A DNA stretch of 64,000 nt from contig JAMPIQ010000003.1 of NCBI GenBank assembly GCA_024699855.1, forward strand, positions 8,308,001 through 8,372,000, written 5' to 3'. The translations under genes were made by a program, and so were the position numbers. The notes below the pieces were generated by a model that was not told where the DNA came from, did not search any database, and saw nothing but the letters and a program-made list of their open reading frames with translations. This document shows positions 45,166 through 56,770 of this stretch, one piece after another. The stretch's first letter is position 1. The number at the start of each line of letters is the position of its first letter. Source of the stretch: Aphelenchoides besseyi (lineage: Eukaryota > Nematoda > Chromadorea > Rhabditida > Aphelenchoididae).

Positions 45166-47043
45166 ATGACTGTTCGAAGAGTCATCATTTTACTCTCTTG
45201 TTTTCTTGGTCTAAACGTGAATGCGGCAAAATTCTTTCAACGAGAACAACGAGCAATCAACGCCAAATATGCGTTCAAATCACTCGGCTCCATGGACGAG
45301 GAGCTCAAAGTAGCAGGTGGCTTCTAATGCGTCATAACAATTGTATTAGATAAAATTTCAGAATTGATTCCTAACACTCACACTTCCCATTTAAACATTT
45401 CCTTCGACGAGTTGTTTGAAAAATACGAGAAAGTCAAAGTGAACGCACAAAATGAGGTCGAACATCTAGATGGAATTCAAATCGCTGCGCCGGCCATCTC
45501 CAAGAATGCGAATGCTGAGCGTTACAGCAAAATGGTCGACCTACTTCATCGCATTACTCCTCATCTGGACACTGTAACACTGATTGGTAGTCACATGTAC
45601 AAACCAAGCAATGAGGTGCGAACGATAGAATGAATTCCGCTCTAAAGTTTTGTCTTCAGAATCGTCCGGAAGTTGTTAAAGAAGAGATCATTTATGTTCG
45701 AACGTTTTTGAAACAAATGATTGCTGCCTTCACGAAACATAACATCAGAGTCGAGAGTATTCGCTATGTCGTTGGAATTGTTGTTCCCGATAAGGTGAAT
45801 AAACTCGAATCAATACCATAGCTTTTGTTTTCAGATTCGAACTCAAGTCGATTTCGGTCGATTGATTACCGAAACATTTGGCTATCAACCAATGCAAGAC
45901 GAATTGGAGCACAAAGCCGTTGGAATGGTTCTTCAGATTGACAAAGTGACTGTTTATCTTGGTGTCGGTGTCAATCCATCTCATAAAGATGACTCAATCA
46001 TGACACCGACTTCAATTATTCCAACTGGTCGTTCTGATTTCCTTCATCAAGCGCTTTTGACCAATTTCCGCAAAGAATGGTACGCGAAGATTCTCGATTT
46101 GATTCAACTCGAACCCTCAACTGTGCTTCGACATCGAGTGAATGCATTATCTCGCAAATTCTTTAATAGTGCAACTGATGATAGAACAATCAAAGCAACC
46201 GATCGTACTAGTGAGATGCCACGAAGACGTGCGTACAGTTACTTAAATTTAAATGATTTAGTGATTTAGTGTTCGAGAGCAAAAGTCAAATGGATTACAT
46301 GGAATTCGAACATCCGCCACAACTCCAGTTGGAAGACTTTTACGACAAGCACATCGACAACATTCGATCTGAAGCCAATTTGGAGCGATTGGGATTGAAA
46401 GTGACCGTACAGAATCGATCAGATGTGACGATTGCTGAATTGTACGAAAAAGCTGTTAATAATCTTCGACAAGTGGCTCCCAATTTGCGATCTGTCAATC
46501 TGATTGGTGGTTATGTTTATCAGCCACAATTTCCGGCAAGTTCGCAAAAGTGAAAACATCCAATTTGTCATTTTTAGTCGCGCGAATCGATCACTCGTGA
46601 ACTCGAGTTTGTTTCTGCAACTGTTCGTCAATGGATCTCGTCATTCGAGAGTCAGAACATTGCAGTCGAAGACGTACGTTACGTTGCTCACTTGGTTGTT
46701 CCAAGTAAAGTGAGTTCAAAACAAGAGAGTTGTGTGTTAACATTCGAACGTTCAGATTCGTGAAACCAGTGGTTATCTTCAAACAATAAAGCGAGTTTTC
46801 AACTATCAACCAACAACCGTTGAAATCGAACACAAAGCCGTTCGCATGCGTTTGGAGTTCAACAAGGTTCCCGTTCGTTTGGCCGTTCATTTCAGTGACT
46901 TGACTGCCGGTGACAATCAAGATTTCTGTTTGCCAATGGAACAAATGGAACGACAACCGCTCTTCTATTACGCTTGTCCGGAGAAACGTGCCAGTCAACA
47001 ATGGTATAAGTCGGTGTGGACTAACGCGACTTTCAATTGGTGA
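45166..47043 (+). CDS. Secreted protein with two related units
   Basis: Starts at 45166 with a signal peptide (MTVRRVIILLSCFLGLNVNA). Two units share the same order of blocks. Unit 1: ISFDELFEKYEKVKV, HLDTVTLIGSHMYKP, VESIRYVVGIVVPDK, TETFGYQPMQDELEHKAVGM. Unit 2: VTIAELYEKAVNNLRQV, NLRSVNLIGGYVYQP, VEDVRYVAHLVVPSK, KRVFNYQPTTVEIEHKAVRM. Intron positions are also shared: one after each VxIGxxVYxP region and one after the VVPxK lysine. An intron at about 46232-46269 joins the units in frame (PRR...LFESKSQ), so I model one gene rather than two. The C-terminus ends NATFNW. No known domain is recognised; the internal duplication clearly predates considerable divergence. An extracellular or lumenal location is inferred. 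Confidence 0.7.
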
Positions 47044-47383
47044 AGAATCGGGAGTTGTTGTGGGGAAAATGTGCATTAGTTTGTAAATATCGCGAAGTTG
47101 TTAAGCAGAAAGGTTATTGAGAATAAAGGCCGCTCATTGAGTTCGCCTCGGAATCGAAATGTTAATCCGCAAAAACACTGAAATGTGATGCTAAACTTTT
47201 ATCTGTTGCATAACAGAACAATTGCTACTACCGAAAGAGCATTCGAGCAGATGGAAGCGTGAAGTTGAGTGCAATTGTTGCGGCTTATCAACATTCCAAC
47301 ACTAAAAGTTTGCTGTTTGAGGAATTCCTCTGTTCTCTGTTGAGCGATTGGATTTGAATTCGGAGGTTACGAGCCGTTTCCGA
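47044..47383. other. Short intergenic spacer
   Basis: 340 bp between two plus-strand genes; AATAAA near 47123 fits the end of the upstream transcript. Confidence 0.5.
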
Positions 47384-48920
47384 ATGTTCGTTCTTTCACA
47401 GCATAAAACAACTGTAAATGTGATTCATCTTGGCATCGCTTTCTTCTTCATTTTTTTCGCATTCTGTTCATGTTCGTTCATAGAAGAGATCGTGATCTCG
47501 ACTTTGTCGGAAGAAAGGAATCTCAGCAAACACGCCGGTTACAACAGGTAACACCATCTAATACCTTTTCTACGACGCTTTATAGTTTGGCCATCATCTA
47601 TGCGTTGTTTACTGTTTGCAACTTTATAGCACCAACAATCATTTACACTATTGGACCGAAATGGTCGTTGGTTCTGAGTTCGTCGACTTACGCGATTTTT
47701 CAAGCGGGTTTTCTTTTCCTCAACGAAATATTTCTCTACATCTCATCGGCGTTGTTGGGGTTCGGAGCGGCAAGTGAGTTGAGAGAAGTCGGGACTATTT
47801 GATTCCATTGTTAGTTTTATGGGCTTCACAAGGAACTTACTTGTCGTTGAATTCGGATGAAAAGACCGCCGGATTGCACAGCGGCATCTTCTACGCAATA
47901 TCCCAATTATGGTTCGTGCATACCAAATCCGTTTAATAGGAATTTTTAGTTTGATATGCGGAGGTATTTATCTTTGTGTGATTTTTCTTCCTGGTGAAAC
48001 GGAAACGACTAAGATTGACGATTTTACTATCTACTTGCTCTATGGTGTTTTCACTGTTGTGACGATCGTTGCAATTATTCTCTTGTCTTTCTTGCGTATG
48101 CCTAAGGAAAAGCCAAAACCTAAGATACCACAAGCTCAGTTGTTCAGTAAGTCCCTACATTTTATTCAACTTTGTAGAGAAGTTTAGAGTCCTTGTTCGA
48201 ACTGATGGCCACAAAACCCATTTTCTGTCTGTTAATAACATCCGGATTCACGGGTATGCAGTTAAGTTTTTGGAGCGGCGTCTATCCTAGCTCAATCGGA
48301 TTCACGCAGAAATTACACACGAACACTCGAATTATCGTTGCTTTAAATGCAATAGCTCAAGGATCTGGTCAAGCGACAGGTTCGTTGTCTTTTCGAGTTT
48401 CTAACCGATTTTAAGGTGGTTTTTTGTTCGGAATACTGAGTTCGAAGATACGTAAACTGAGCCGAGAGTGTGTAGTTCTGATTAGCACATTCATTTATCT
48501 GTTTGTCTCTGCCGTGATTTACATCAATTTGCCACTTGACGCACCTTTTGCACCTACTGATCAAATTGGAATCATAGAACCGAAGTTAGTAACAGCCGAA
48601 TAGTTTCATAGATCTATTGATTTAGAATCTGGATTGCACTTACTTGTGGTTACTTTCTTGGTGTTGGCGATGCCATTTTGAATACGCAAATCACTTCGTT
48701 CATTATCACCAAATACACTGAACAGAATACTGAGGTCTTTTCGTTGTACAAGTTTTCTCAGCATTTCTTCGCGTTTGCCGGCTTCTTCTACGGTCCACGA
48801 CTTCATTTGGGATATCAACTCACGCTGCTTGCAGTCGGATCGGTGGTTGGGTGTGTAGCATTCTTCTTGGCGGAATATTCAACTAAGAAAACAGAGACGG
48901 TGGAAATCGTGAAAAACTGA
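47384..48920 (+). CDS. UNC-93/MFSD11-like transporter
   Basis: Multi-pass membrane protein of the UNC-93-like branch of the major facilitator superfamily. The start at 47384 (MFVLSQHKTTVNVIHLGIAF) leads into helix 1 HLGIAFFFIFFAFCSCSFIE. It continues with HAGYNSLAIIYALFTVCNF, IGPKWSLVLSSSTYAIFQAG, LGFGAA spliced to LWASQGTYLSLNSD, IRLIGIFSLICGGIYLCVIF, a cytosolic loop KEKPKPKIPQAQL, LITSGFTGMQLSFWSGVYPS, GFLFGILSSKIRKL, CGYFLGVGDAILNTQITSFI, FYGPRLHLGYQLTLLAVGSV. The QGTYLSLNS and TGMQLSFWSGVYP blocks are typical of MFSD11-type proteins. Eight or so exons; all introns short. Substrate and partners are unknown. Confidence 0.82.
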
Positions 48921-49845
48921 TTGATAAACTTATTGATCCTACGCATTTTGTGAACGAAAAAGTTCGTGGCTGCACATCTTTTTGTGCAGTTGAGCAAACA
49001 ATGAAGAATGAGCTTATACTAGATTATGGAGAAAGTCTCCGGTCTACTACAAAATATCAAACGTTTGACCCCTGATTCTTACAAATCTGAGATGTTTGTT
49101 TTATTGCGAATCTAGACCAGTTTGAGACCAAATTCTTTCGTCGTGAGTTTAATGATCCAGAAAGCTTTTTGCGCACATTTTAATAGTAAAATGAGCATGT
49201 TTACATGCTTAGTTGTATTTGTAAACTATGAAAGAAGTTACAGAAAGCGAGTTGATCCTGCATAAACAAACGATTGACGTTCTGTAGCTGTTCGTGAACT
49301 ACCTCCTCTACCTAATAATCAGAAACAAATGTTTAAGCTATTTGGAGTTTGCGAGAAAACTGATAACAAAAACGATATGTTTAACATTAGAATCAAGTCC
49401 GAATTAGACAATGATTAAAGTTCATTTCTGCTAGATAACAATAGCCTTTTTTGTAGAAATGGCTTCACGTGAACGTATAATGATCGTGATCTATAGTTTT
49501 TGTTTAAAATCATCAGTCTTGTGACCTAGACGTATTATCTACGGTTATAAGATCAGACGCGATAATATGATGTTTGAGCAACCGATCATAAACTTTCGCA
49601 CAAAACCTCTCAACTTTGTAGTTCAAAATTGGTTGAAAGATCGAGAGGAAACCTGCTTGTTTGCACATTCACTGATTTATCTTATGATTCTTGAGTCACA
49701 AATATTGAACGTCGAGGTGCGGTCGGGGCTTCCAGTTTGTTTGATCAGGAGCAACATTTGTCTTGCGAATTTCCGCCTTGAAGTCCGATATTTGATTACA
49801 ATTATTTTGACTATTTAATGGAATCAAGTCATCATTAATCTAAAA
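48921..49845. other. Intergenic region
   Basis: About 925 bp between two plus-strand genes. AT-rich; an open frame at 49567-49818 shows no similarity and no splice context. Confidence 0.5.
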
Positions 49846-50345
49846 ATGAAAGTTCTTAACCGAAATCCTATCTATTTGGTGTTCTTGGCGGCGCAGTTGT
49901 CGATCCTCGTTGTTGCGATAATCGGCTGGTTCACATCGACGGTCGGTGTGGATCCGAATACTGACGACATGAAAGTGAGTTCAATTTGAAAACAAGTTTA
50001 TGGCTGTTAAAGGCGGGATTAATAATGGCTCAAGTCCCCGTACTAATTGATAGTAGCATTAAATTGTTGATTCTTGTCATTCTATTTGTGGTTGATCGAT
50101 TGGAAAAACCACCGGAACACTTTTCGAAGTTTGTAGGAAGTGAGTTTTCTGTTCAAACACCTTTTTTTACTTGTCATTTAGGTTTCCTCGTTGGTACATT
50201 GCTTTTTATCGTTGCTACGATTATATTCACTTTTGCCAGATGTTCTGTTCAGAAATTGGCGTTTTGGCTTCTACTTCAAAGTCTCAATTTTCACATCGAA
50301 GGGGCTTTCAATCTCTTTCATTGGCGAAAACATAAACGAACGTAG
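49846..50345 (+). CDS. Small multi-pass membrane protein
   Basis: Three-exon gene starting at 49846 (MKVLNRNPIYLVFLAAQLSI). Hydrophobic helices: LVFLAAQLSILVVAIIGWF, LIDSSIKLLILVILFVV, FLVGTLLFIVATIIFTFARC, and a weaker KLAFWLLLQSLNFHI. A charged C-terminal tail ends WRKHKRT. Introns at about 49975-50012 and 50140-50182. About 140 residues. No family is recognised. A minus-strand gene with helices follows tail-to-tail. Confidence 0.6.
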
Positions 50346-50442
50346 ACAGTAATGTAAGAAGTGTGTTTCTTTTTGTAACTAACTAATGTGGTAATTCGAA
50401 AAGTGTATCTTTTAAGTGAATTGACTTATATGCCTGAGATAA

Positions 50443-51180
50443 TTAGTATGTGAGCTTAAGAGTGATCAATTGAATGAACAGTGTGCGAGCAAATTCGTTT
50501 TGTAACTCGAATGCTCGTTTTGTCATTTGTGCTCTTTCAATTGTTAACACCGATATAACAGTGTCTTTTGGAAACCAAATAGCCAACAAATAGGAAGTTA
50601 TGATTACCGAAGCCAATGTCAATAGGAAAACAGTAACAATTGCATCACGCTAAAAGAACTGAAATTTATTTCATGAATACGTGACCTTACGAAATCAGCA
50701 GTAATAAGTAAAGGCACTGGAGTTCTGCAACTTCGATTTACTTGAAACATAAAGAGAATTCACTCGGGATATCACTTTGAATCGTAGTTACGAACGAAAT
50801 CCTCGTACAAAAACTCACAATAGCCGGGTATCATAAACACGCAAAGAATAACGCAAATCAAGAGGATGCTAATCACACAAAACGTCGTATTTTCTCTAGT
50901 GGGCATGCTCTTCCTAAAACTCTAACGCTTTCACGTTAATGATCTTTACACGAACATTTTTATAAGGCGCCATTTGAAATAGTATTGTCGTGGAAGAATA
51001 CAAGAAACTATTATAACACTGGACATCTGTGGAATGTACGATAGACATTGTCTAAGTGGACATAAACTTCCCCATAATCTGTTGAGTGCCAACAACAAAA
51101 CTGGATTGGAAACACGTAAACGATAAAATTGTTTCATTTTCAAGCACAACATTAAGACCTCACTATTTGACACTATAAGT
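50443..51180 (-). CDS. Possible 7TM receptor fragment(s)
   Basis: Several hydrophobic segments on the minus strand: KMKQFYRLRVSNPVLLLALN, IPQMSSVIIVSCILP, TTFCVISILLICVILCVFMI, and VTVFLLTLASVIITSYLLAI, then a soluble tail ending FIQLITLKLTY at the stop 50443-50445. Exon joins are not secure. The order of helices and a short tail suggest the C-terminal part of a serpentine receptor, but no diagnostic motif was found. The 5' end may have been disturbed by the inverted duplication just upstream. Confidence 0.35.
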
Positions 51181-51220
51181 TACTCATCGTTTGACACACG
51201 TCAACACAAACACCCAGAAA

Positions 51221-51450
51221 CATTAAAATTGCTGAAATCGTAGTATCGATTATGCTGATTATCGTGGTGAAGTTCGTTTATTCATATCTCACTTCGTTAT
51301 GGGGATATTGGCCGTTTTATTTGGGCAACATTCACTCCGAGTTATGGTCCGCTAATCTTCCCTCGGAAGTGTGAGCTGCAATAGTCGAGTGAGCAAGTGA
51401 TGGGCTTGCGAACTCTTTTGGAGGTTGCAGGTTCAATTCTCTCTGCTGTT
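51221..51450 (+). repeat. Inverted duplication, left arm
   Basis: About 230 bp whose reverse complement recurs at 51579-51810 at roughly 90 percent identity. It contains ATCGTAGTATCGATTATGCT near its outer end and a tRNA-like segment with an A-box (TAGTCGAGTGAGC) and a B-box-like GGTTCAATTC near its inner end. Confidence 0.85.
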
Positions 51451-51578
51451 GAATGCAAGTTACTGTCTTGTATCCACAAAGCAAAAAGGAAAAGAGTGAA
51501 TAGCAGGTGACTACGAGGCATCCAACCGACTTTTTCTCACTTTTTGGAGTCGTTTTGGTAGAACCCAGCACTTGAAAG

Positions 51579-51810
51579 AGACAGTCGAAGGAATCGAACT
51601 CGCAACCTCCAAAAGAGTTCGCGAGCCCATCACTTGCTCACTCGACTATTGCAGCTCACACTTCCGAGGAAAGATTAGCGGACCATAACCCGGAGTGAAT
51701 ATTGGCCACATAAAACGGTCAATTCTCCATAATGAAGTGAGATATGAATAAACGAACTTCACCACGATAATCAGCATAATCGATACTACGATTTCGGCAA
51801 TTTTAGTGTT
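51579..51810 (-). repeat. Inverted duplication, right arm
   Basis: Minus-strand counterpart of the arm at 51221-51450, separated from it by about 130 bp. Its minus strand has a good A-box (TAGTCGAGTGAGC) and a perfect B-box (AGTTCGATTCC), but no proper acceptor or T-stem pairing, so it looks like a tRNA-Ser-derived SINE or tRNA pseudogene. Its outer part overlaps a minus-strand frame with a membrane helix (VVSIMLIIVVKFVYSYLTSL, in 51646-51930). Confidence 0.8.
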
Positions 51811-51930
51811 TTTGGTTTTTGGCCAATTCCGCGATTGAGCAGAAATGACTTCTAGAGTGATAGAATGAAGTTGGCAAACGAACCAGGATACAGAAAGTGA
51901 ACAATAGGATAGAAAGCTTAATTGCATCAA
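51646..51930 (-). CDS. Membrane-segment frame in inverted duplication
   Basis: 94-codon frame starting MMQLSFLSYCSLSVSW with two hydrophobic segments, the second VVSIMLIIVVKFVYSYLTSL. It reads into the tRNA-like repeat and stops there, so the end is not original. The left arm carries the same coding part with in-frame stops. It is probably a receptor or membrane-protein exon captured by the duplication. Confidence 0.35.
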   Translation of the reverse strand: MMQLSFLSYCSLSVSWFVCQLHSITLEVISAQSRNWPKTKNTKIAEIVVSIMLIIVVKFVYSYLTSLWRIDRFMWPIFTPGYGPLIFPRKCELQ

Positions 51931-52002
51931 CGATTTTGTTTGTTCAAAATCGCAATTTAACGTTTATATTGCAACATATTTATTTCAATTTATAATAACC
52001 GC

Positions 52003-53356
52003 TCACATTTGATCGACAATGTTCAGAGTCTTCGATGCGTAATCGTATTTAATGCAACGTCCTTGATGAAAGTTGTAAGGCATAGTCCACATATTCAAAT
52101 CATCCGGGTAGATATTCAACAAGCAGGTGGCGCGGTTCTAAGCATATTGTCGATTAGCAATGAATTCCGTGTACTTACGAATTGTTTAATGTAATGAGTG
52201 GGCTTGATCGACAACTTCTTTCCTTTCACCATAAACTCGATAGCCGGAGCACTTTTTAACTTGGAACAACTGACCAATCCACCGTGATATCCTGAACTGT
52301 ACTTTGCTTTCAAGGTCTTGTAAATGTGATTGGCGTGCACTTTGGGAGCAACGAAATCTAAAAGTATCGATGATAACGCTTGTCGACTAATACTCACAGT
52401 CAGCAGCCACGTTAAAAGCGACGGCGGTTTTTTGAGGTTTGTTGTACGATCCCCATTTGAAGCCATCGAATTCGACAGTCCACGGGCGCTCGTTTTTGTC
52501 CAAACTTGCAATGTTGTCCAAAACAATCCAATTTGATTGACAATTGGTTTTGTCCTCTTTTCCGATGGTTATTGTGTGCGTTCCATCCAAATTGTGAGGA
52601 GCGTGGAAAGTGATCTTTGCCTTCTTTGCAGATTCCGCAACAAGTTGCCTGAGAAACTTGCTGCCTTGTTTTGTAAGCTTAAATCCACTTACATTGTGGT
52701 CTTTTGCATAGGATCGTCTTGTGGAGCCCACATTGCAATGAAGCCGGACGCTTGCGGGAGTTTGCTGATTGCGTTAGAGCTCACTGTCTCTACAAAATTA
52801 AAGATGATTTAATTGACAGTAGATATTCCAATTTTACCGGGATTACCAAACATTTCCGATCTCATTGCTGGTAAAGTTCCCACACGCAAGTAGTCACTTC
52901 CCGAATCACCTTGACCAGTTCCAAGCGAAAAGTCAAAACTAAAAAAACGAAGTTTACAATGTAAAAGTTTGAAGTTGTTTACTGCCGATTGGATACAGCT
53001 GGTTTCCAAGTTGACGATGATCTGAACTTACTAATTATAAGAATATCAACATCGATTGTTTACCTGTGGCTGAAACCACCGGCCGGAGAACCAGCATTCG
53101 GGCAATAAATGACAGTAGCACCATAGAAGCCATCGATTCCGACAGATAATTTAGTTCCTTAAAGATTTCGATAGTGTCTATAGACTTGTGGATAGCCCTT
53201 ACTTTGACTTCCAACAGTTACGGGTAAACTGAAAAATGGACCGGCAGCGCTATATTGAAAGATCTTGTCCTTCTTAGCGCTTTTACGTTTTCTTTTTCCA
53301 TCGACGGTCACCAGAAGAATAGTGAGAAAGAGAAGAGTAATGAGTTTCCCGTTCAT
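52003..53356 (-). pseudogene. Degenerate pepsin-like protein
   Basis: Minus-strand gene starting at 53356 with a signal peptide (MNGKLITLLFLTILLVTVDG). Order of blocks follows the A1 fold: GPFFSLPVTVGSQSKGYP, TKLSVGIDGFYGATVIYCPN (where active proteases have F.V.IDTGSS.LWVP), SGFIAMWAPQDD, GTHTITIGKEDKTNC, RPWTVEFDGFKWGSYN, VAADC followed by DFVAPKVHANHIYKTL (where the second DTGTS.I..P is expected), SAPAIEFMVKGKKLSIKPTH, and FHQGRCIKYDYASKTL. Both catalytic D-T/S-G triads are therefore lost: the first reads DGF, the second DCD. In addition, HYRNL is followed by TAA (53159-53161) in the same frame as the continuing GTKLSVG, with no intron. It is either a dead gene or a pseudoprotease with one sequence error. 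About seven exons; stop at 52003-52005. Confidence 0.68.
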
Positions 53357-53717
53357 TGCTGTTCAATTTGAATGAAGTCGACTAATGTAACGATATGGAT
53401 TTCTGCTTGGAGTTTTTATACTCTTATGTTGATCGATAGTACGTACTCTGACAAAACAAAAACGTCATTGCAACGATTTTTATAATTCAGCAATGCGAAC
53501 GGAAATGACAAATTTGTTTTTATTGGACACAAATCGTAGTCCAATAAACCAAATTCTGCTCGTTGAAACGTTCAATATGTTTGAACAGCAGTTAGTCAGT
53601 TGATTTCTTTAACTACGGATTGTTTTGGACGATTTGATAGTTGTGAATCACATCACTCACTGTCTTTCTGTTATTCTTTGATTAAAATTTTAATTATTGA
53701 AGACCATTTGAAGGTGT
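53357..53717. other. Intergenic spacer
   Basis: 361 bp between two minus-strand genes; no gene seen. Probably promoter of the pepsin-like gene and 3' UTR of the chemoreceptor gene. Confidence 0.45.
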
Positions 53718-54801
53718 TTAGTCAGAGTTATTTGAGGTTACATCTACGGTCGAGATTTTGAAGCGTTTCCAATGACCGTTTTGTAACCACTGCGGAAATA
53801 CTTCTCGTTGTAATGTTGGAGATACGATAAGAAATGTAAAGCTTGGAATCAACGAGATCAGATCAGTTATAATACTGTATGAACGATACAAGCTCGCTGG
53901 GTTGGTTAGAAAAAGTGTTTTCAAGGCGTTGTAACAAAACTAGAACCAATTGATTAATCGCTTTGCAGCTCTTGACTTACAGATAGAAAGTGAAGGGAAT
54001 AAACAACAATCGTTAAGAACAACAAACGTCGATGATATTGTTGATAACATCCAGGAATTCGTAATCGTTGTCTTTTCCAGAGCATCAAAGTCGTTGCATT
54101 AACAACGAAACCGGAAAACGTAAAGATGCCAACCGTCCATGCATTCACCGTATTTATATTCTTTAATTACAGGAACAATATCTCGCTGTTGTACTCATCT
54201 TACCCATAGACTAATCAATTGTTTCGTATTCAACAGAACAATAGAAGTATTCCCAACAAGCGTATGCTTGAACGCGATCGTCGTGAAAAGGCCAGAGAAC
54301 GTAAAAGCAAAAACTACAACCATTGCTGTTGAAAGCGTAAGTGTAATCAAACGTCTCCAAATCTACAAGAAATTTATTCGACAGATTCTAGAGACTTACT
54401 ACTTCGTAAGAATGGTAGATCCAAACGGCAGTCAGTCGATTAAACGATAAGAGAAAGGTGCCGACGGTCGTCAAATACGAACAATAAAAGTTGAGAAAAT
54501 TAATTGGCGTGTGATGAAATGATGGTTCCAAAAACTTTGAGTAGTACAAGTTGTAAAACAACTCAACTGAAGGTAAACGAATCAGGAAATTCGATGTCAA
54601 ATAAAGTACGCAGTCCTAGAAAGTCGGTTAGTATTCCGTACAGGTTTGTCTTACATTTAAACTACAAAGGAAATAGATACGATAGTAACTCGATGTGAAT
54701 TGTTTCCGTTTAATCCACAAAATATACGTCACTTTTGCATTGATTGTGAAAAGAGGAATTCCATAAGCGACATAAAATAGAAGTTCGTACCATAGGATCA
54801 T
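53718..54801 (-). CDS. Srg-type serpentine chemoreceptor
   Basis: Seven-helix receptor of the nematode Srg superfamily, expected in sensory-neuron membranes. The start at 54801 (MILWYELLFYVAYGIPLFTI) begins in helix 1; an upstream exon is possible. Then YILWIKRKQFTSSYYRIYFL, helix 2 DCVLYLTSNFLIRLPSVEL, FLNFYCSYLTTVGTFLLSFN followed by RLTAVWIYHSYEV (the family's LSxNRxTxV..P/H..Y motif at the end of helix 3), IWRRLITLTLSTAMVVVFAF, VGIFTFSGFVVNATTLMLWK, RLLFLTIVVYSLHFLSV, and TDLISLIPSFTFLIVSPTLQ in helix 7. The tail ends DVTSNNSD. Six or seven exons of normal size. Ligand is unknown. Confidence 0.78.
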
Positions 54802-55064
54802 TCTCAATAGGACATTCGAAACTGTACCATAAGCTTGGAAGTCGAATTTCTACTTGAGATTACATTTAATTTGACGTTTAAAGTCCAAGTTCTAACCTGT
54901 TATTAACGTTTACGTGAAAGTAATCTTAAAAGCAGAAAGGTCACATTACGTACGTAGACAATAAACTGGACGTATCATTTCCTCATCTTTTGCTCAACGA
55001 ACATGACAACCTAATTTGACAGGTAAGGTTGTAATTTTTATTCAAATTGACAGAAGAGAAGAGA
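54802..55064. other. Spacer between two minus-strand genes
   Basis: 263 bp; no gene seen. Confidence 0.4.
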
Positions 55065-55606
55065 CTACGAAGTTTGTTGAACCATCGTACTGCCTTCGAG
55101 AATGAAGTCTACGACGAATCGTTTCGGTGGCAGTTTATGTTCGGCCGGTTGATCCAAGACAATCGAATAGACCCCATAAAGAGCATCTGAGATCTTCTGA
55201 AATCAATTGAGAAATCAATCAAAACCTTGTAACATACTCTTAATCTGACTTCCAACAGGTACAAGTTAGTCTCCAGCTTACTGTACTTGTAATCAACGAC
55301 CACATTTTCGGCTTTGCTATTGGAGTGTCTCTGTGATGTTAATTGAAATTAAAAAAGAATTAACATGGGTAAAGCACTCACTTTGTAGATCTTGAAGATT
55401 GTCCGTTCATCGCCTTTAAACTTCAACTCGAAAACCGCGTTTCTGCCATCACTCATCTGAATGTTTTTGTCGACGATTACTGGAAACTTGTCCATCAGTT
55501 CGATTCGCTGATCACCACCTTCGAATTCCTGTCTTTTTGTCGATATCCCAAGACCTTCCACTGAAGTCGTTTCTATAGGTATGCGACGACGTTGGAGAAG
55601 AATCAT
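55065..55606 (-). CDS. Unknown soluble protein
   Basis: Three-exon minus-strand gene starting at 55606 (MILLQRRRIPIETTSVEGLG) and ending at 55065-55067 (STMVQQTS stop). Introns at about 55328-55380 and 55202-55245. The product, about 150 residues, is strand-rich: ELMDKFPVIVDKNIQM, AVFELKFKGDERTIFKIYK, AENVVVDYKYSKLETNLYLL, GVYSIVLDQPAEHKL, FVVDFILEG. No signal peptide or helix spanning a membrane. It might be a beta-sandwich protein; no family is recognised. Confidence 0.55.
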
Positions 55607-56770
55607 TGATGAAGGGCTCTGAAATCAACTAACAGTTATGTGTTTTTGACATTTCGAATAAAAATAAAACTAGTGGAAAAAAAGATTGCAATAAGTGTAA
55701 GGAAACGGTTTTCTTGGATATCGATTGCCTTCGAAAGAACAGATTCCAGTGTTGCAAATGAAACAATGTTACGCTTTAGGTTCTCAGAAACTACAAGTCA
55801 GATTTAATTATGAGAAACTCTAAGAAAACGACAATTAATTGTAACCATGTAGAGAACGATGGTTGAGAACTTTATCCAATACAATAAATGACATCAATGA
55901 AGACTTAGATGAACTTTTAGGTAAAACGGTTTGTTTGGCAAAAGCAGTCAAACTTTTGCAGGTCTATAGCAATATGCTTGAATGCCATTACAATGGTTGG
56001 AAAGGTAACACTTTTAATCACAATGTGTTTTTGCAGTTCTCTTACGTGGAACTGAAAAATTTAACTGGAACTACAATTCCTCGAGTTCATATTATATCGT
56101 TTAATTTCCTTCCTGGTTATCACGTAAACTCAAATATCATATCTAGAATTGTGTCTATAGTCAGTGCTACAATTTGAGCTTCGAATAATTGAATTGGGAA
56201 TCATAAGAATGTTAGACAATTGAGTTGATTTGTTTGCGCAAATTACCCACGCGACCAACAGTTATCAGCCGTTCATTCGATTACTCGCGAGCCCTGTGTT
56301 TTCTAAACCCAAATATTTGTGGACTCTTGATCGTCGGTTAAACGACTAAGTTAAGGGACTTGTGGTCATAGAACGAAAATAAACTTTTCTCGTGCAAAAC
56401 GCTACGTAATTTTAAGTCAATTTGGCAAGTCGTGAATACAAGTTTAAACTACGACAATTGACGTTGTTACGAGTCGGAATACCTCAATCGTGGACTTAAG
56501 CAATGGAGAAGATATGCTCGTAGACGAGTGATTGTATACGTTAATCTGCGTATTCTCCGCGGTTTAACGTCCGTTTATGCTGTGCACTTGAACACGAGTT
56601 TCACGTTTCTATAGAAAGCCTCGTTATCCAGTTTCCTTTTATTTTCGATATCCCCACGTTTAACTTCTGCGCGTTTAAAACGAAGTCACTTCTTGTACTC
56701 TGAATGTGAGAAGATCAACGAGATTTTGATTCCGTTTCAGATCTCGTCATCGTTCGTTGCCTAATCGAAA
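55607..56770. other. Divergent intergenic region
   Basis: About 1.16 kb between the unknown gene (-) and a chemoreceptor (+). The frame at 55863-56177 (plus) is low in coding character and has no start or splice context. No RNA gene identified. Confidence 0.5.

Noticed and set aside
51579..51660. Functional tRNA-Ser on the minus strand
   Set aside because: A and B boxes are good but the acceptor and T stems do not pair, so it is a tRNA-derived repeat rather than a working tRNA.
55863..56177. 104-codon plus-strand frame
   Set aside because: No start context, promoter, splice partner or similarity; composition like surrounding AT-rich spacer.
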